Assembly: GCA_949987565.1 (NCBI GenBank) | Contig: OX465105.1 | Coordinates: forward strand, 5,332,159-5,396,158 | Direction of reading: 5' to 3' | Origin: Luidia sarsii | Lineage: Eukaryota; Echinodermata; Asteroidea; Paxillosida; Luidiidae | DNA length: 64,000 nt | Position numbers and translations under genes: made by a program | Part shown: positions 1-12,925 of the stretch, piece after piece | Position numbering within the stretch: the first letter of the stretch is position 1 | Layout: every line of letters starts with the position of its first letter | Notes under the pieces: generated by a model | What the model was told of the DNA's origin: nothing | What the model saw: only the letters and a program-made list of their open reading frames with translations | Database searches by the model: none

Positions 1-759
1 CCTATGGGTTATGAAGTATCAAGCAGCATTGATAAATGATAATGTACAAGTATACCAGACACTACTCTAGTCTAGTCTGTCAACGAAGAAAACTATAAAA
101 GAAAGACAGAATGAAGTTTTCCACATAACTTGACAGTACTGTATGTCAGCTACATGTACATGTACATGGCTGCAGGGTAAGCCAGCCAGCCAGCCATTTT
201 TGAAATTTCACCCAGAAAATCTTGTCTTTGTTCATGGGGGAAGGGAGAGTGACTCATAAGCAAACTATGAGACGTGCCTCACCACTGTTACTGTATATTG
301 GGGGCTTGGGGGGGAGAGGGAGACAGAGTGGGGTCAATATCTGCCAAAACTGGTGCACTGGACAATTATTTCACTGGCAGAGAATGGATCGTGCGAAGAG
401 TGCTGCTCTGGGCAAAACATTCGCCGGGTAACAGTGCCGGCTTTGTGAAGCTATGCCAAGCTGTTTATTAACAGGATCTAAAATGAGCAGCGAAGGCCAG
501 CCACATACATGTACATGTACACGTACATGCACACAAAACACATCTACTGTCACTAAACTGTGTACTCAAAATAATATCCCAAGTCAGCATGTTTCAAACA
601 TACAGAAGGCCTGTGCTTATCCTGGTGGGACCTTCCTTTCAAAGAATTCTGCCCTTGAGAAAGTTCCTACTTCTGAGCTTAGTTCCTAATAGGATAGATA
701 TGAATATCGGGTCTCCTAAATTTAAGGTCAGTAAGTACAACCATGGGTACAACATTCTA

Positions 760-975
760 GTACACGTGTACATGTACATGCACATGTACAGTACATGTAC
801 ATGAAGGCCTACTTCTTTGAGTCAGCATGTTATTTAGTGTGATTTTCATGTCCATGTTATCGAGGCCCTCCCTCCCTCCATGCCTACACAATGTAATGTA
901 CATGTACACGTATGCACATTGTACATGTACATACGTGTACATGTACATGTACACCTGTACATACACCATGTACAT
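760..975. repeat. TACATG repeat cluster
   Basis: Two runs of the self-complementary hexamer TACATG and its CACGTA/GTACAC variants (760-805 and 895-975). Such runs recur every few hundred bases through the first 20 kb. Confidence 0.8.
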
Positions 976-1616
976 CACTGCAGAATGACTTTTGAAGACT
1001 TTCTGTTATTTTGGAATGGGGGCAAGATTATATAATGTAACTTTATCTATACATGTACATGTACATGTATATCCTTCTTAACAGTTATTGTACAGTAATA
1101 ATGGGTGAGGTAACCCCATCAATGCTTTCCAGGCAAGACTACATACATGTACATGTACATGTACATGTACATACTATACTGTACAATACAATACTGCAAA
1201 GAGATGTACATGTGTACTCATCAGATACGTACTGTAAGCTAACACTACTGTATGTTGGACAACAAGAACTGCTGAAATCATATCTACAGTGCAGCGTTCA
1301 TTGCCAGACTGTTACCATTCCAGGGCATGTTCAAGCATTATGATGGTCAAGCAAAGGTACACACAATGTACATGTACTGTATCTGGGGTTGACCTGACTT
1401 ACACCAGGCCCACTGGTGCAGGTGCAAGCTCTCTGACCAAGGGCAAGTGTGAGACTACTTACTGTCAACGAGATGAAGGTGTGGCTACTGCTTCATAGCA
1501 ACAAAAGCACAATGAATTGATGCCTGACCGACAACACTTACATGTACATTGTAGGTACCAGGTTTTTAAACCACATTGTACTGTACATATACATTACATA
1601 CGTACACGTACAGTAT

Positions 1617-1685
1617 TACATGTACATGTACATGTACATGTACATGTACATGTACATGTACATACATGTACATGTACACATGTAC
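1617..1685. repeat. longest (TACATG)n array
   Basis: About eleven near-perfect copies of TACATG with one small interruption. The unit is palindromic, so the array can form hairpins or a cruciform. Confidence 0.9.
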
Positions 1686-2230
1686 AGTAAGTGATCCATC
1701 CAGACAATTGGCTAATAGCCTAAAGCATATAAAACACTACTAATAAGAATATCATTTAAATATTTATAATTATAATTAATACTAATTATTAATTTAATAA
1801 AAGCAAAACCTCTTTGAAGTACATGTACATGTATACACTGTTCAGTACATGTACATGTACCAGTACAAGTATATCATTCTCACTGACAAAGATCATAATT
1901 TATCATAAAAAACATGCAAGAATGCAATACAGGCTTCTATTCCATTACTGCACTGCACCAATTTTCCTTTTTTTTGGGGGGGGGGGACTTGCGTACTAAA
2001 TGTGTATTGTACATGTACTGTACATGTACAGTACATGTATCCAAAAAGGATTTAGATACTGTACCAGTACATTAAATGGCACAGAACCTAAGAACAATGA
2101 TGTACTTTAGTGCTAAAGTGTACACTGAACATGTACCGTACATGCATGTGTATGCTACATGTACATGTATATTACATATACATCACTACCAGTACATGTA
2201 CAAGGTACAGCACGTGTACATTAGCTTCCA

Positions 2231-3487
2231 ATGGGTAGTTTAGGAGTGTGGCCCAACCAGGCCATTGACCCCCACACCTTCAGGTGGCTTGATGGGGTTA
2301 TTTTTCTAATGTCAGCGGCCATTGGCAGCCAGGCCACTGATCAAGTCAAGCCCCGGGGCTGTATTGATGCATGTGCACAATTTCTTTTTCTCAAGGAAGG
2401 TGGGGGGAGAGGAGATTGCTTACAAAGCTGCACATTTGCTCAATCCTGTAGGACATGTATGATGTACTGTACATGTGTGCAATGGGCAGATTCCGCAGAC
2501 CGACTTGTACAAACACTTTTGGGGGCAAAAACAGTCACATTTCCCAATAGCCAGTGACAGGCACGCCACAGGACAATACATAACGGGCAAACCGGGTGCA
2601 CTGTTCCGTTCCCGCCTTCTAATAAGTTCTTCGCATGTCAAGCTCAATCAGAGCATGCTCAGTGAGCTCCAGCGACCGCCTGAGGAATGCGCTGGCACAT
2701 GAAAAGGGGAACATGTAAAGTTACATACTGTACATTTTTAACCTGTATTAACATTGCATACGGTATATTGCCTTAAATAATGTACAGTACATGTATGTAT
2801 TTCCACACAGATGGGAAATACTTGGGAAGGAACTGATTCACTATTGTAACTGAGTGAATTACAGATAATTCACTCATAATTTGATAAGAAAACAGGGATG
2901 AAGATCCAATAATAAATAAATATTTTTTTCCTAAGAAGGCTTGAGCATTTGACCCTTTCTCAAAGGCAGGGAAAGGTCCTTTTAGTTCTAGAATCAAAAC
3001 AGTTAACACTTATCATTAATTTGGGGGTTTGTTTTTTAAGAGCTGAAAAAAAAGGGATTCTAAAAAAAGGACTACATTTAGTACCACAGTCGGAATATAT
3101 TTTTGCAGTGGCCCAATACAATTCATAATTGCATCTACATGTAGTAGGTACTACTCCCTTTCTGAAGCATCAAGGTGATCACTTTTATTATGTGCGTGCG
3201 TGTTTGTGACAACGTGTGCGCCTGTGTGTGAAATTAATAAACAGTGGGTGTTGTGCAGGCAGGCATTGCCAAAGGCAATGATGCTCCCAGCCACACAGCT
3301 GACTTCCTGTATGGTTACCAAATGCAACCCGTGCTCAGCAGCCAATCAATACCCTCCTCACTGCATTCCCCCTTCCCCAATCTTGGGGTCAGTCGGCTGT
3401 TAATGTTGAGATCTCAAAATGTGCCAACTACTAGTCTGAGCATGCTGCCACAAAGAGGTGGGGGCGGGTTTCTACCTCAAACTAGTC
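2231..3487. other. unannotated stretch
   Basis: Mixed single-copy-looking DNA with no credible exon. 2935-2970 resembles the CCTTTCTCAAAGGCAGG tail of the SINE family found elsewhere in the window. Confidence 0.5.
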
Positions 3488-4067
3488 TTAAAGGCCCTAT
3501 ACAACATCGGGAAGATCGGAAAACATCGATGTCCACAGATTTCCTTCAAATTTACACAGTTTGTAGATGGTCATGACAGAATCCTTGTGTTAAAATCTTA
3601 CAGTCTGGGATGCTGTAGATTTCGAGAAATCTTCACTCAAACACCGAAAATAGTTTTGATCTTGGGCCCAAGATCAAAACTCGATTTTCGGGCGATTCGT
3701 TGAATGCTGCCCTCACACGCCCAGTGTGTACTGCAACGACTGTTTCGAAATCACAATACGTGTAGGTAACACCGTATAAGCGCCTTGTTTCACGTGGTAC
3801 GCAATACAGAATTCTACCGACACAAATCAGTCGTCGGTAGTTGTTTTCTAACACATGAGGGCGCTGTTTGAAATTTCAACGTAATCTTTTCATTACTCAC
3901 AGATCGGAGCGAAAACCGTAACGGTTTTTTCCTTTTTCTACTTTCTCAGACAAGCATTTGAGCTGAAACTTTCACTAGGATGTTTTCTTGGTACATGTAT
4001 GTTTAATGGTTTAACACACAAAATGCAGTAATCCTTTGACCTTTACCAATGTTGTATAGGCCTTTAA
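3488..4067. mobile_element. TTAA-flanked MITE, copy 1
   Basis: Terminal inverted repeats TTAAAGGCCCTATACAACAT and ATGTTGTATAGGCCTTTAA bound 580 bp. TTAA at both ends suggests a piggyBac-type target duplication. Other copies lie at 46345-46993 and 59400-59748. There is no transposase ORF. It contains a perfect 30-bp palindrome at 3652. Confidence 0.85.
3652..3681. repeat. perfect 30-bp palindrome inside MITE
   Basis: The 15-nt arm AGTTTTGATCTTGGG is followed directly by its exact reverse complement, with no loop. The sister copies have only imperfect inverted repeats at this place. Confidence 0.9.
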
Positions 4068-4578
4068 GCCGCATTTCCACTGGACTTAAATAGTGGGAAA
4101 TTTCACCGAGGCAACGGTTAAATTTTACCACCAACTTTCTGAGTCGGGAAATTTAACCGAGATGATGGTTGAAGCAACCAAAAGCAATATGGCGTGACCT
4201 TTGAGGTTTATACTGACATCAACAGCCCGTGAAATAAAACCACTTCCGACTGCCATCAGGCCCATCACGAAGGAGAATGTTCAAAGCACATGTAGAGGCC
4301 GTGCACAGTGTGTTGTTTACGCACTACTACACAAGATGATATCTGACCAGATGTGGTTTTTTACCAAGTTGCGTTTGACCGAGTGGCGCATTTTCGCTGG
4401 ACTAATCGACTCGGTTAAAGTTACCCGGGAAGAAGTTGGCTGGTAAAAGTGAGCATCAGACTCGGTTTCAGTAACCGTGAGGAAATTTGACAGTGCCGTT
4501 TCCACTGGACACAAGATGGGAAAAGTAACCATCGTCTCGATGAGCTCAACCAAAATAAGTCCAGTGGAAATGTGGCTT
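4064..4578. mobile_element. fold-back MITE (CCACTGGACTTA family)
   Basis: TIRs AAGCCGCATTTCCACTGGAC and GTCCAGTGGAAATGTGGCTT enclose internal repeats of the type GACCGAGTCGGTTAAAG. It starts at the same TTAA that ends the preceding MITE. Relatives: 12335-12925, 54480-54942 and 56857-57330. Confidence 0.8.
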
Positions 4579-4739
4579 TTGAGGCCAAGCCCATTCCAGA
4601 TGTACACGTACAGTACATGTACAATGCATTCAGAATCATGTTGTCTCTGTCCAGTAAAAAGAATGCAGGCATGTCCAATACTGTGGCCGGGGTTTGCCAG
4701 ATACTAACACATGGAGCATAGTGGAGCCGCACCACACTA

Positions 4740-5219
4740 GGGCCGTTCCCACTACACCAAATAAACGCAATTATTTGGATCGCGATTTGCATCGCGATTC
4801 AAACTCCCCTTTTTTGTGTGTGTGGGGACACAATAAACGCGATTATTAGTGGGATTTGAATCGTGATTCGGACTCCACTTATAGCGAGACTTTTTCAAAT
4901 AATCGCGTTTATTTGTGAAGCGATGTGTGTGGGAACGCTCCGCTCAAATCGCACCTTTTTTTTCAAGCCCACGATGCATTGCGCAAGCATGGCATTTCCG
5001 GCCAGCAGCTTACTGCCAGGAAGTGCAGCACAGGGTTTGTTTACTTTCGTCAGCGAGTCCCGCCATTCCCGCTTGCGCAGCGTGACCACATGCTATTCCG
5101 CAATCGGCTTGAATTTATTTGCGATGCGATTATTTGGCCTGTGTGGACACGACCAAAAAAAACCCCGGTTTTTGAATCGCGATTCAAATCGCGATTATTT
5201 TCGTAGAGGGGAACGGCCC
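4740..5219 (+). mobile_element. TA-flanked MITE (GGGCCGTTCCC family), copy A
   Basis: TIRs GGGCCGTTCCC / GGGAACGGCCC flanked by TA. Subterminal blocks repeat CGCGATT and AATAAACGCGATTATT in both orientations. No transposase. Copies: 22996-23466 (full), 61429-61710 (inverted, shortened), 8644-9203 and 19015-19232 (decayed). Confidence 0.85.
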
Positions 5220-6170
5220 TAGTGACACCAAGTGTTGACGACGTCTGCAAAGCATCTTCCTCAAGACTCCTCAGGCAGGAGTCTGACTTTCCCAGCGACA
5301 ACGCCATGGCCCTAAATTGCCCACAAAAAGAAAATGATCAACCGTACAGTATCTTCGTTTTGGGGCACTGTACATGTACATGTACCAGCAAGAGGCGTAT
5401 CAATGTTAACGTTTTAATATCAACACCATCAGCAAGTGCATGTAAATATACGCTTACATGTAGCTCAGCCACAACTGCTACTGTCCAATGATACTAGCTT
5501 ATAAAATGCATTCTTGCTTGTGGCACTTACATGTACATGTATGAAGACGGACAGGACAATGTACTGTACAGTGCAGATGTATCCACTTCTCTTTATACGG
5601 TTAAACAAAAAACAAACAAAAAATGCGGGAAAAAGAAGAAGTCTTCGGTTACAATGTCCACAGCCACTGAAGCAATGAATCCGTCCAATCCATCAAAACC
5701 AAAGTGAGAAAGTTGGCAGGTTGAGGTAAAATACTGCTGAGTCGGCCACTTCCATATGATGAGGGGGAAAAAAGGGATGCTCGCTTTCGTCTTTTGGGCA
5801 CCTTGAGATTTGATATATCTATTGGATTTTGCATCAAAACCTACGGTAATAGCACCTTCCTCCACCCTCCCTTCCATGCACCCATTGTGCGTGGCAATGT
5901 GAAATTGAGGCAACAAATCAGAAGAAAAGTCAAAGTCAATTCGGCCCAGGATAATGACATGTAGAAATACATGTACATGTATACAATCATTTTCTTGTTG
6001 ATTTGAATGTACTGTCCTGAACCTAAATTCAATGACCAATGAGTAACCGTTGGTTTACTTTGAGACCTACGGTACACACATGTACATGTATAGTACATGT
6101 AGCTATTGTGGCAACTCATGTACATGTACATGTAATACTGTACATGTACGTGTACAAAACACAAGAGTAC
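5220..6170. other. unannotated stretch with TACATG runs
   Basis: No gene seen. Short TACATG runs lie near 5369, 5528, 5970 and 6078-6155. Confidence 0.5.
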
Positions 6171-6325
6171 CTGCAGTCGATTTCACCAAACTCATCGTAA
6201 CTTAAGATCAATCGCAAGACGATGAGCGATGCACAGAAACCATACGGCCTATCACAGCTTGCGATGGGTTATCCATCGTAAGTTGAGTTAAGATGCATCG
6301 TAAGGCTTTGTGAAATCCACCCCTG
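6171..6325. mobile_element. short MITE with GATTTCAC ends, copy 1
   Basis: Ends CTGCAGTCGATTTCACC and TTTGTGAAATCCACCCCTG. The interior is built of CATCGTAACTTA-type inverted repeats. A second copy lies at 58771-58922. The terminal consensus resembles the MITEs at 13541 and 62491. Confidence 0.75.
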
Positions 6326-7640
6326 TACATGTATCTATTTCACACCTTTTTTGCATTTTTTTTTATTGAACTTCAGACAGCACTTACATTTTCATGTACG
6401 CACACAACATGACTGAAGCCACCTAATTTTAATTCCACTTGAGGGGAGTTGAGGCATAGATCCACACATGTAAATAAAGATTGATAAGTGGACTATTGAG
6501 CTCTTACTCAACCCTCCCCAATTCAAGCTGCCCATTACCCATCTCCCTGTCCCACACTCTCCACACGCAGGCACGTGCACACACAGGCCAGTGGTGGTGG
6601 TGCTGGTTCCATTTCTCAATCATGGCCGGGGACAGGGTTTCAATCGATAACCCACTGGCAAGCCGGCTTTCCCCGAGTTGAACCCAAACCCTGGCAAAAA
6701 GCAACCCGAGAAAAAAAATGAAAAAGGGACGAAAGAAAAGCCTGCTTAAAAAATAAATAAAAAAAAGAGTCCCTCAGTTTCCTTCTGCCTGTCAGGGAGT
6801 GCCATCGATCCGACTAATCAATAGATTCAATAACCCGACAGGAATTGAAAGCATGATTTGGGAAAGAGGGAGGTAAGGGTGGGGGTGTGGGGGTATGGGG
6901 TAGGCCAGCAAGCCCCTGCGGCAGCCAGTAGCAGCTGAAACACTCCCTGGCTCCAAAGCCAGGCACACCGCCAAATCCCCCCACCCCCGACCACCGTCAC
7001 CCTTGTCCCGGGCTTTACCTCTTCTCTCTCTCTCTCTCTCTCTCCAATTATCGGAACACATCACCTATAAAATTTCCCCAGTCCCAGTCTGCTTGCACCT
7101 GCCTCGACACATTGGTTGGTTGGCTGAGGAGGGAGGGGGGAGGTGTGCGCCGTGTGAGAGGGGAGAGACTCTCTCGAGAGATGGCGCTGGGGATGAAGGA
7201 TGAGAGATAGAGGGGGGGAGAGAGAGCCAGGGAGAAACTGATGAGATATTGATCGGCCGTTGTTTTATGAGGCAACTGACGCTACAAACTTATTGGTTTA
7301 CAGTTATAGAGTGTGTGTGGGTGAGGAGGAAGAGGAAGGGGAAGAGAGATGAGAAGGGGAAAGGGGAAGAAATGAAAAAAAAAGGGCCAAGTCATTCACT
7401 TGACAGTGTTTAATCATCGGAGTCACAGTAAAACTTTCTCCCGGTGAAAGCACAGAGTGGAACCGTGTGACAGTTTCTAAATTATTTTATTCTGACATTT
7501 TCGGTGGGGGGGGGGACACAAAAATTGCCTTAAATCAATCCACTTGACATGTGGTTAGATCCAAGTAATAACATTAACAACGACTCAACCATTTATTTCA
7601 AGACTCAGAATCACTTTAAAATTGTGAGAAAGTGATGTAC
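6326..7640. other. low-TACATG stretch with purine/pyrimidine tracts
   Basis: Contains a (CT)n run at 7022-7044, GA-rich DNA at 7150-7380 and poly-G at 7506. 7220-7300 looks non-repetitive and could be regulatory. No exon recognised. Confidence 0.4.
7022..7044. repeat. (CT)n microsatellite
   Basis: About eleven CT dinucleotides. Confidence 0.9.
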
Positions 7641-7729
7641 ATGTACAGTACTTACATGTAAATGTCTGCACATGATATACTGTACAGTGCTGTAAGTACA
7701 GTATGAACATTCATATACGTACATGCATG

Positions 7730-7895
7730 TATGGTACAGGTACCGGTACATACCCGTAAACATGTACATGTACACGTACATGTACATGCGTACACGTCAT
7801 ATGCATGTGCTTGTATAGGCCCTACTACATGTACGTGTACGTGTACATGTGTACATGTACACAAATGTATATATATCTACACATGTACACGTACA
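7730..7895. repeat. TACATG/TACGTG repeat cluster
   Basis: Dense TACATG, TACACG and TACGTG units on both strands, source of the spurious His-Val and Cys-Thr frames here. Confidence 0.85.
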
Positions 7896-8643
7896 TGTAG
7901 TAATCGTTTAACTCCACAATAATCCTTGACTGTCCGTTGTCAGTTGGCAATGTGTCAAGGGGAAACTGAAGTCAGTCCGACTAAAAAAGTGGGTTCAGCG
8001 TTCTAATCTCTAGCAACCAAACTGCCAGATGAAAGTGAATGGAAATCTCAATTTTTAATGACATCAATGAAAAACAAACCGCATCAGAAAGCACCTTAAA
8101 TCGGCTTTGATTACTGTACAAAATGAGCATCTTTTAACAAGCTTTGGGTGGATGTGTGGTGGGGGTGAAATTATTGAATTGTGTATTCAATCATCAAAGG
8201 CACGTTTCAAATATATGGCAATTCATGTGCCTCAGTCACTCAGGCACAAATATCATAGACGGTAGTGAGTTTGGGCTAAAAAGTGGACAGCAAGAGAGAG
8301 AGAGAGCGTGCATCTTTGCCAGGCAGCAATTTCCTCTCGATTAAAAAAGAAGCAGCAAGATCAATACTGGGAGTTTGCTAGCTGACAATGACTCAAGAAC
8401 CAAACAGACTTGCTTCTATATGGGCCCAAATGGCCGAGGCGTTCCCGATGTGCACACACGGAGGCCAATTTCGCACAGGCCAGTAATCTTAGAGGCCTTG
8501 ATGCATGAACGCATCAGTTCATTAAGAATAATTATGCGAACCGGTACTACCCATGTACATACTGTACACATGCCAAGCCAACAGAGACAGCCAAGGTGCC
8601 CACTGTGCACAATAGATTTTCAAACATGAGGGCTGTTTCCTCT
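7896..8643. other. unannotated stretch
   Basis: Largely non-repetitive with a short GA run at 8294. I see no gene. Confidence 0.4.
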
Positions 8644-9203
8644 GTGCCATCTAAACTCTATTATTTGGATCAGGATTTGAATAGTGATTCAAATTCCACT
8701 TCTTCGTTTTTGTGGAAACAATAAACGCGATTATCAGTGTGATTTGAATCGCGATACAAACTCAACTTTTTTTTTTTTTTTTTTTTTTTGCACATAAAAA
8801 AATTTGTTATTAGTGGGATTTGAATCGCGATTTAGACTCCAATATTAGTGAGACTTTTCCAAACCATCGCATTCATTTGCGATGTGATGTGTATGGGAAC
8901 ACTCCACTGAATCGCATCGTTTTTTTTTTTGGTTTTTTTAAATCTTAAAATGCACTGCTTGCACTGTGATTGACAGGAGGTGCCATGCTTGTTTACAGAA
9001 CTTTATATACATGTCCCTGCATGGGCCACCCATGGACCACCCTCAAGGCTATCCACCATTTGACCACAACTGCTAACCACAATCAGCTCCTGATTTTTTG
9101 CATCTCAATTTTTTTGCCTGTATGTACACCAGCAAAAAAAAAAACCCGGATTTTTAATCGCGATTCCAATCGCAATTATTTGGACAGTGGAAACGGCCTT
9201 TAA
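8644..9203 (+). mobile_element. decayed copy of the GGGCCGTTCCC MITE
   Basis: Retains ATTATTTGGATC, AATAAACGCGATTATC, GGATTTGAATCGCGATT-like blocks and the right end TGGAAACGGCC. It carries a poly-T insertion near 8770 and a replaced centre. Confidence 0.7.
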
Positions 9204-9389
9204 ACACCATATATACCGGTACTGTACGGGTACCTGTAATTCTTTAATGCATGCGATGATACAAGTGGGATGCTGCCAATTGAAGAGGATTCAATAATAT
9301 TATGTGCACATCATGGTGTACATGACCTTGGACTCAAGACGTCAAGCACTTAAAATTGCTCATTACGTGCATGTGCACAGTGCATGCAA

Positions 9390-9492
9390 TGCACGGTATA
9401 TGTACATGTTGTGTACCTGTACATGTATAGTACATGTACATGTACATGTACATGTGTATTGTACATGTACCGGTACATGTAGCAGTATGCAG
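9390..9492. repeat. TACATG repeat cluster
   Basis: Runs of TACATG with a central perfect stretch of about five units. Confidence 0.85.
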
Positions 9493-12334
9493 TATACATT
9501 ACCCGCGTAGCACACTTTTGATATAAAAAAAATCTACACTACACCGGCTTGGATATTGCACTGCTTGTGCAGAAGTATAAAACCACATCGATTAAATGCA
9601 TAAACAAAAAAAATTACATGCATACACAAGAACGTATCAATGTAACACTTGCATGACAAAGACATCACATTATGACTGTACAGATAAAATTGATTGATTG
9701 TTGAAAGCCAGACATGAGGTGACTACAGAATAGATAATCAATTCGAATCATTTGTTTAACTTTTGAGAGTACTATTTTGTTATTCAACATACAGTATATA
9801 TGTAGGCCTATGTTGTTTGTTCACCGACCACACAATAAACGTACATTATATACCATCTGATTTTTTTTCCTGACCTCCTCTCAAACAAATTTTGGCAGGC
9901 TTACTGCCACAGTAGTGATTAAATGCCATAATTGAATGATTATGGGAGGAGAGGGGATAGAGAGAGAGAGAGGGAAGAGGGAGGAAGGGAGGGGAAAAAA
10001 GACCTTGAGCGAGGTCCGTGCATTATGGGATATCATGTGCAGTAGAATGGAGTTAGCGACACCTCAGCCGCACAAGTGAAGGAGTTGTTTTCATTGCCAT
10101 TGCTCAGTGCCTGGGCAATATTACCTACAAACACAATGGCATCGCCGCACTGATAGTCTGTCCATGATGAAGCCATGAGCAAAAAAAAATAACAATAATA
10201 AAAAATAAAAAAAATGCCGCCATTATTGGGTCACAAACTAACCAAGTGCGGCGAGCATAGTCAAGCAAATGGAGCAGGAACATTTTTTTAAAAACACAAA
10301 AAAAAAACCTCACTGATTATCATGATTCTCGGGACTTTTTTTTTCTTCACAAATGCCCCAAGGGGGGAAAAGGGGTGGGCCGAGTACGTGTGCTTTTCAA
10401 TCATTGAACAGTGTCGGCACTGCCTAAACCTACCAAGCTGCCCACGGAAAAAGACGAAAGGGGGAACATTTAGCAAAGAAAAGTTGAAAAAGGAGAAGAA
10501 AAAAAAAGGGAAGGAGAGGAGAAAAACCCAGGGCCTGGGCCTAGGCCGACCCGACAAATCAATAGCGCACGAGACCGGGGCGATATTGAAAGGTTAATGG
10601 ATGGACGTAATTGATGTGATGGCACCGCTCCAATCAATATGACAAATGCGCCGCGCCCGTTCAATGCGAGTTCCATGGACTTTATTAAGAAAAAAATCCT
10701 TCTTTTTCAAAAAAGAAAGAAAGAGCTACATGCAAGTCTAAGACTCCTCAGTGGTATAAGACCGATGGGTTATCATTGAATCACCCCTGCTTTGGAAAGG
10801 GAGTGGGTCCCAGGACTCCCGCATCTATTTTTTGTCGGGTTTGAGTCTTTGAAGCACAAGAGGGGCTTCTTGTTTTATGTTAGAAGGGAAATGTAACATG
10901 ATAGGTTCATTTCATACGTGTATCAAAAAAAAATATGTAGGAAAAAAAGCTCCTGCACAAAATGTATTAACAAGTATATAGTGTACACTGTACAGTGTAC
11001 AGTACATGCAATGCATGCATTTAAGTCCAGTTGTCCACACACTGTATACATGTACACTGAACTGCAGGGTTGTCACCAGTCATAAACCTTTTTTTTTTTA
11101 CATTTGCAATAAAATAAAATGAATATAATGCAAATGCAGATATATGTGACATCTGGTGAATAAATCTTTCATTGTGATTGTGTTCTGATTTGCTGTCAAC
11201 ATTGTTGCATTCTATATAATACGCATAATAATACGTATAATTCTATATAATAATTCAATATAATACGTATAATACGCACATTAAACCCCACATTTCCAAT
11301 GGTAAAGTTTCTCAGGCCAAACAATTAAAGCTTGTAGCTTGAATAAACCCCTTCAGGATCAGTAGAAATCTGACATACGAATTGCACACAGTACCCATAC
11401 CTGTACAACACAATTAGCTAAGTTACAATGTATTCAATAATGAAAACTGTAGTATAATTTAATATTCAAATATAAAGTGTACACAAATGTACAGGGGTTA
11501 ACAGTAACAGCATTATTACAAACACTACCAACGTACATGTACATGTAAATTGGTACATGTACATGTACATCGGTACATGTACAGTACTACAGTGTACATG
11601 TAAATCTTTAAAATACCACACCTTTGCCCAGGTCTTATCACTATGGTTCTATGGCTACGAACAAAATAAATGAAAAAATTGTATCCCAAGTTCCCAACAG
11701 AAAAGGTTGCTACACAGATCATACGTGTACCGGTACATATCACGTACACGTGTCACGTACCATTTCCCAAATTAAACTGCATTCTTAACACATTAAATTA
11801 ACAAGCAAAATATACACATATCCCAACACATATTCAGTTATGTTGATTTATGATGCGATATGATCTAAAAAATTGATATGGACATGGATAATATACAAAA
11901 ATGATTGCATTTAATAGATAATGCACAAACAAAATGACAGAATATCAGAAGGGTAATTTCATCATTTGAAATTTCAAGCACCACTGAAACAAGCATCTTG
12001 GTGATGATGCAAAAATTAACATCTGTTAAGAGTGAAAAATGTAATTATCTTCTTTAAATGCCACAGTCACAATGTTCAATGTGCTGCACAATATACAGGT
12101 ACATTACAGTACACTGTACACACATGTACTGTACTTTTGCATGGGGTGTACACCAAAGTACAGTAGGCCTACAAGTAAATTTGTTAAGTTAAAGAAATTA
12201 CATACTGTACATGCACATGTAAATTATGTTACTTTTGAAGTTCCATGAATGGTCTACTGTCATCTTTAGAAAATTAGCAAAAACTTATTTCATAAACCTA
12301 CACCGTGTAATAGGCCTAGGGTTTTTAAGTGCTG
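9493..12334. other. intronic stretch with possible conserved element
   Basis: No exon. 9955-10000 is GA-rich. 10560-10680 is non-repetitive and CpG-containing, with several AATCAAT/AATTGAT motifs, and looks like a candidate regulatory element. 11090-11290 and 11790-12060 are AT-rich. Confidence 0.4.
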
Positions 12335-12925
12335 TTCACACAATTTAACTTTAGTCGCGTTTGCATTGGACTTCTTCCGCGGCCACACGGTAACTTATCA
12401 CGACATTCCTGAAGGTGATTCTACCGTGCGTCCCCACTTGGACTTTTCTTCCGTGACGGAATGAGAAATTCACCATGTGAGACTGGTAGAATGTCGCCCA
12501 TTGCGGGCGCTGTGCACAATAACCTTTGACCCAAACAGGATATGTAGCGTCCTTTCATGCGGCATTTGCAAACTACACTAGTCAGACACCAAAGCTATCG
12601 ATCGATCATTTTCGCGCGCACTGATCCCTGGAGCTGGGTGATACCGGATGTGTCACAGGGATTACGCATGGTCGCGGTAGTTCAACAGGGCCAAACTGTT
12701 CGCATTGGACTTTTTTACGGCCCTGTCAAGTTACCGTGACTGAGCGGAAAGTTTCCGCGATGTCTTTCGCCCTGTTAGTTTTACACAAATGTACATCACG
12801 CTCACGTAAGTTGACAGGGAGGGTAGTTTTCCACGTGTCCGCATTGGATTTATTTTTGTCATTCTCCCGCTCAGCCACGGTAGTTTGACAAAATTAAGTC
12901 CAATGCGAACACAAATTTTGTGTGG
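12335..12925. mobile_element. fold-back MITE (GCATTGGACTT family), divergent copy
   Basis: Ends GCGTTTGCATTGGACTT and AAGTCCAATGCGAAC are inverted; further copies of GCATTGGACTT lie inside at 12702 and 12841. Internal blocks include ACCGTGACTGAGCGGAAAG. The boundaries are approximate. Confidence 0.7.

Larger units (their letters stand above)
1..2230. other. TACATG-rich intronic DNA, no gene
   Basis: Apart from the TACATG runs, a poly-G tract at 1975-1986 and AT-rich DNA at 1740-1800, I see no gene or transposon ends. Confidence 0.6.

Noticed and set aside
757..1343. Tyr-Met and His-Val rich frames (also 7652, 9304, 17443 and others)
   Set aside because: They are translations of TACATG-type repeats in alternate phases.
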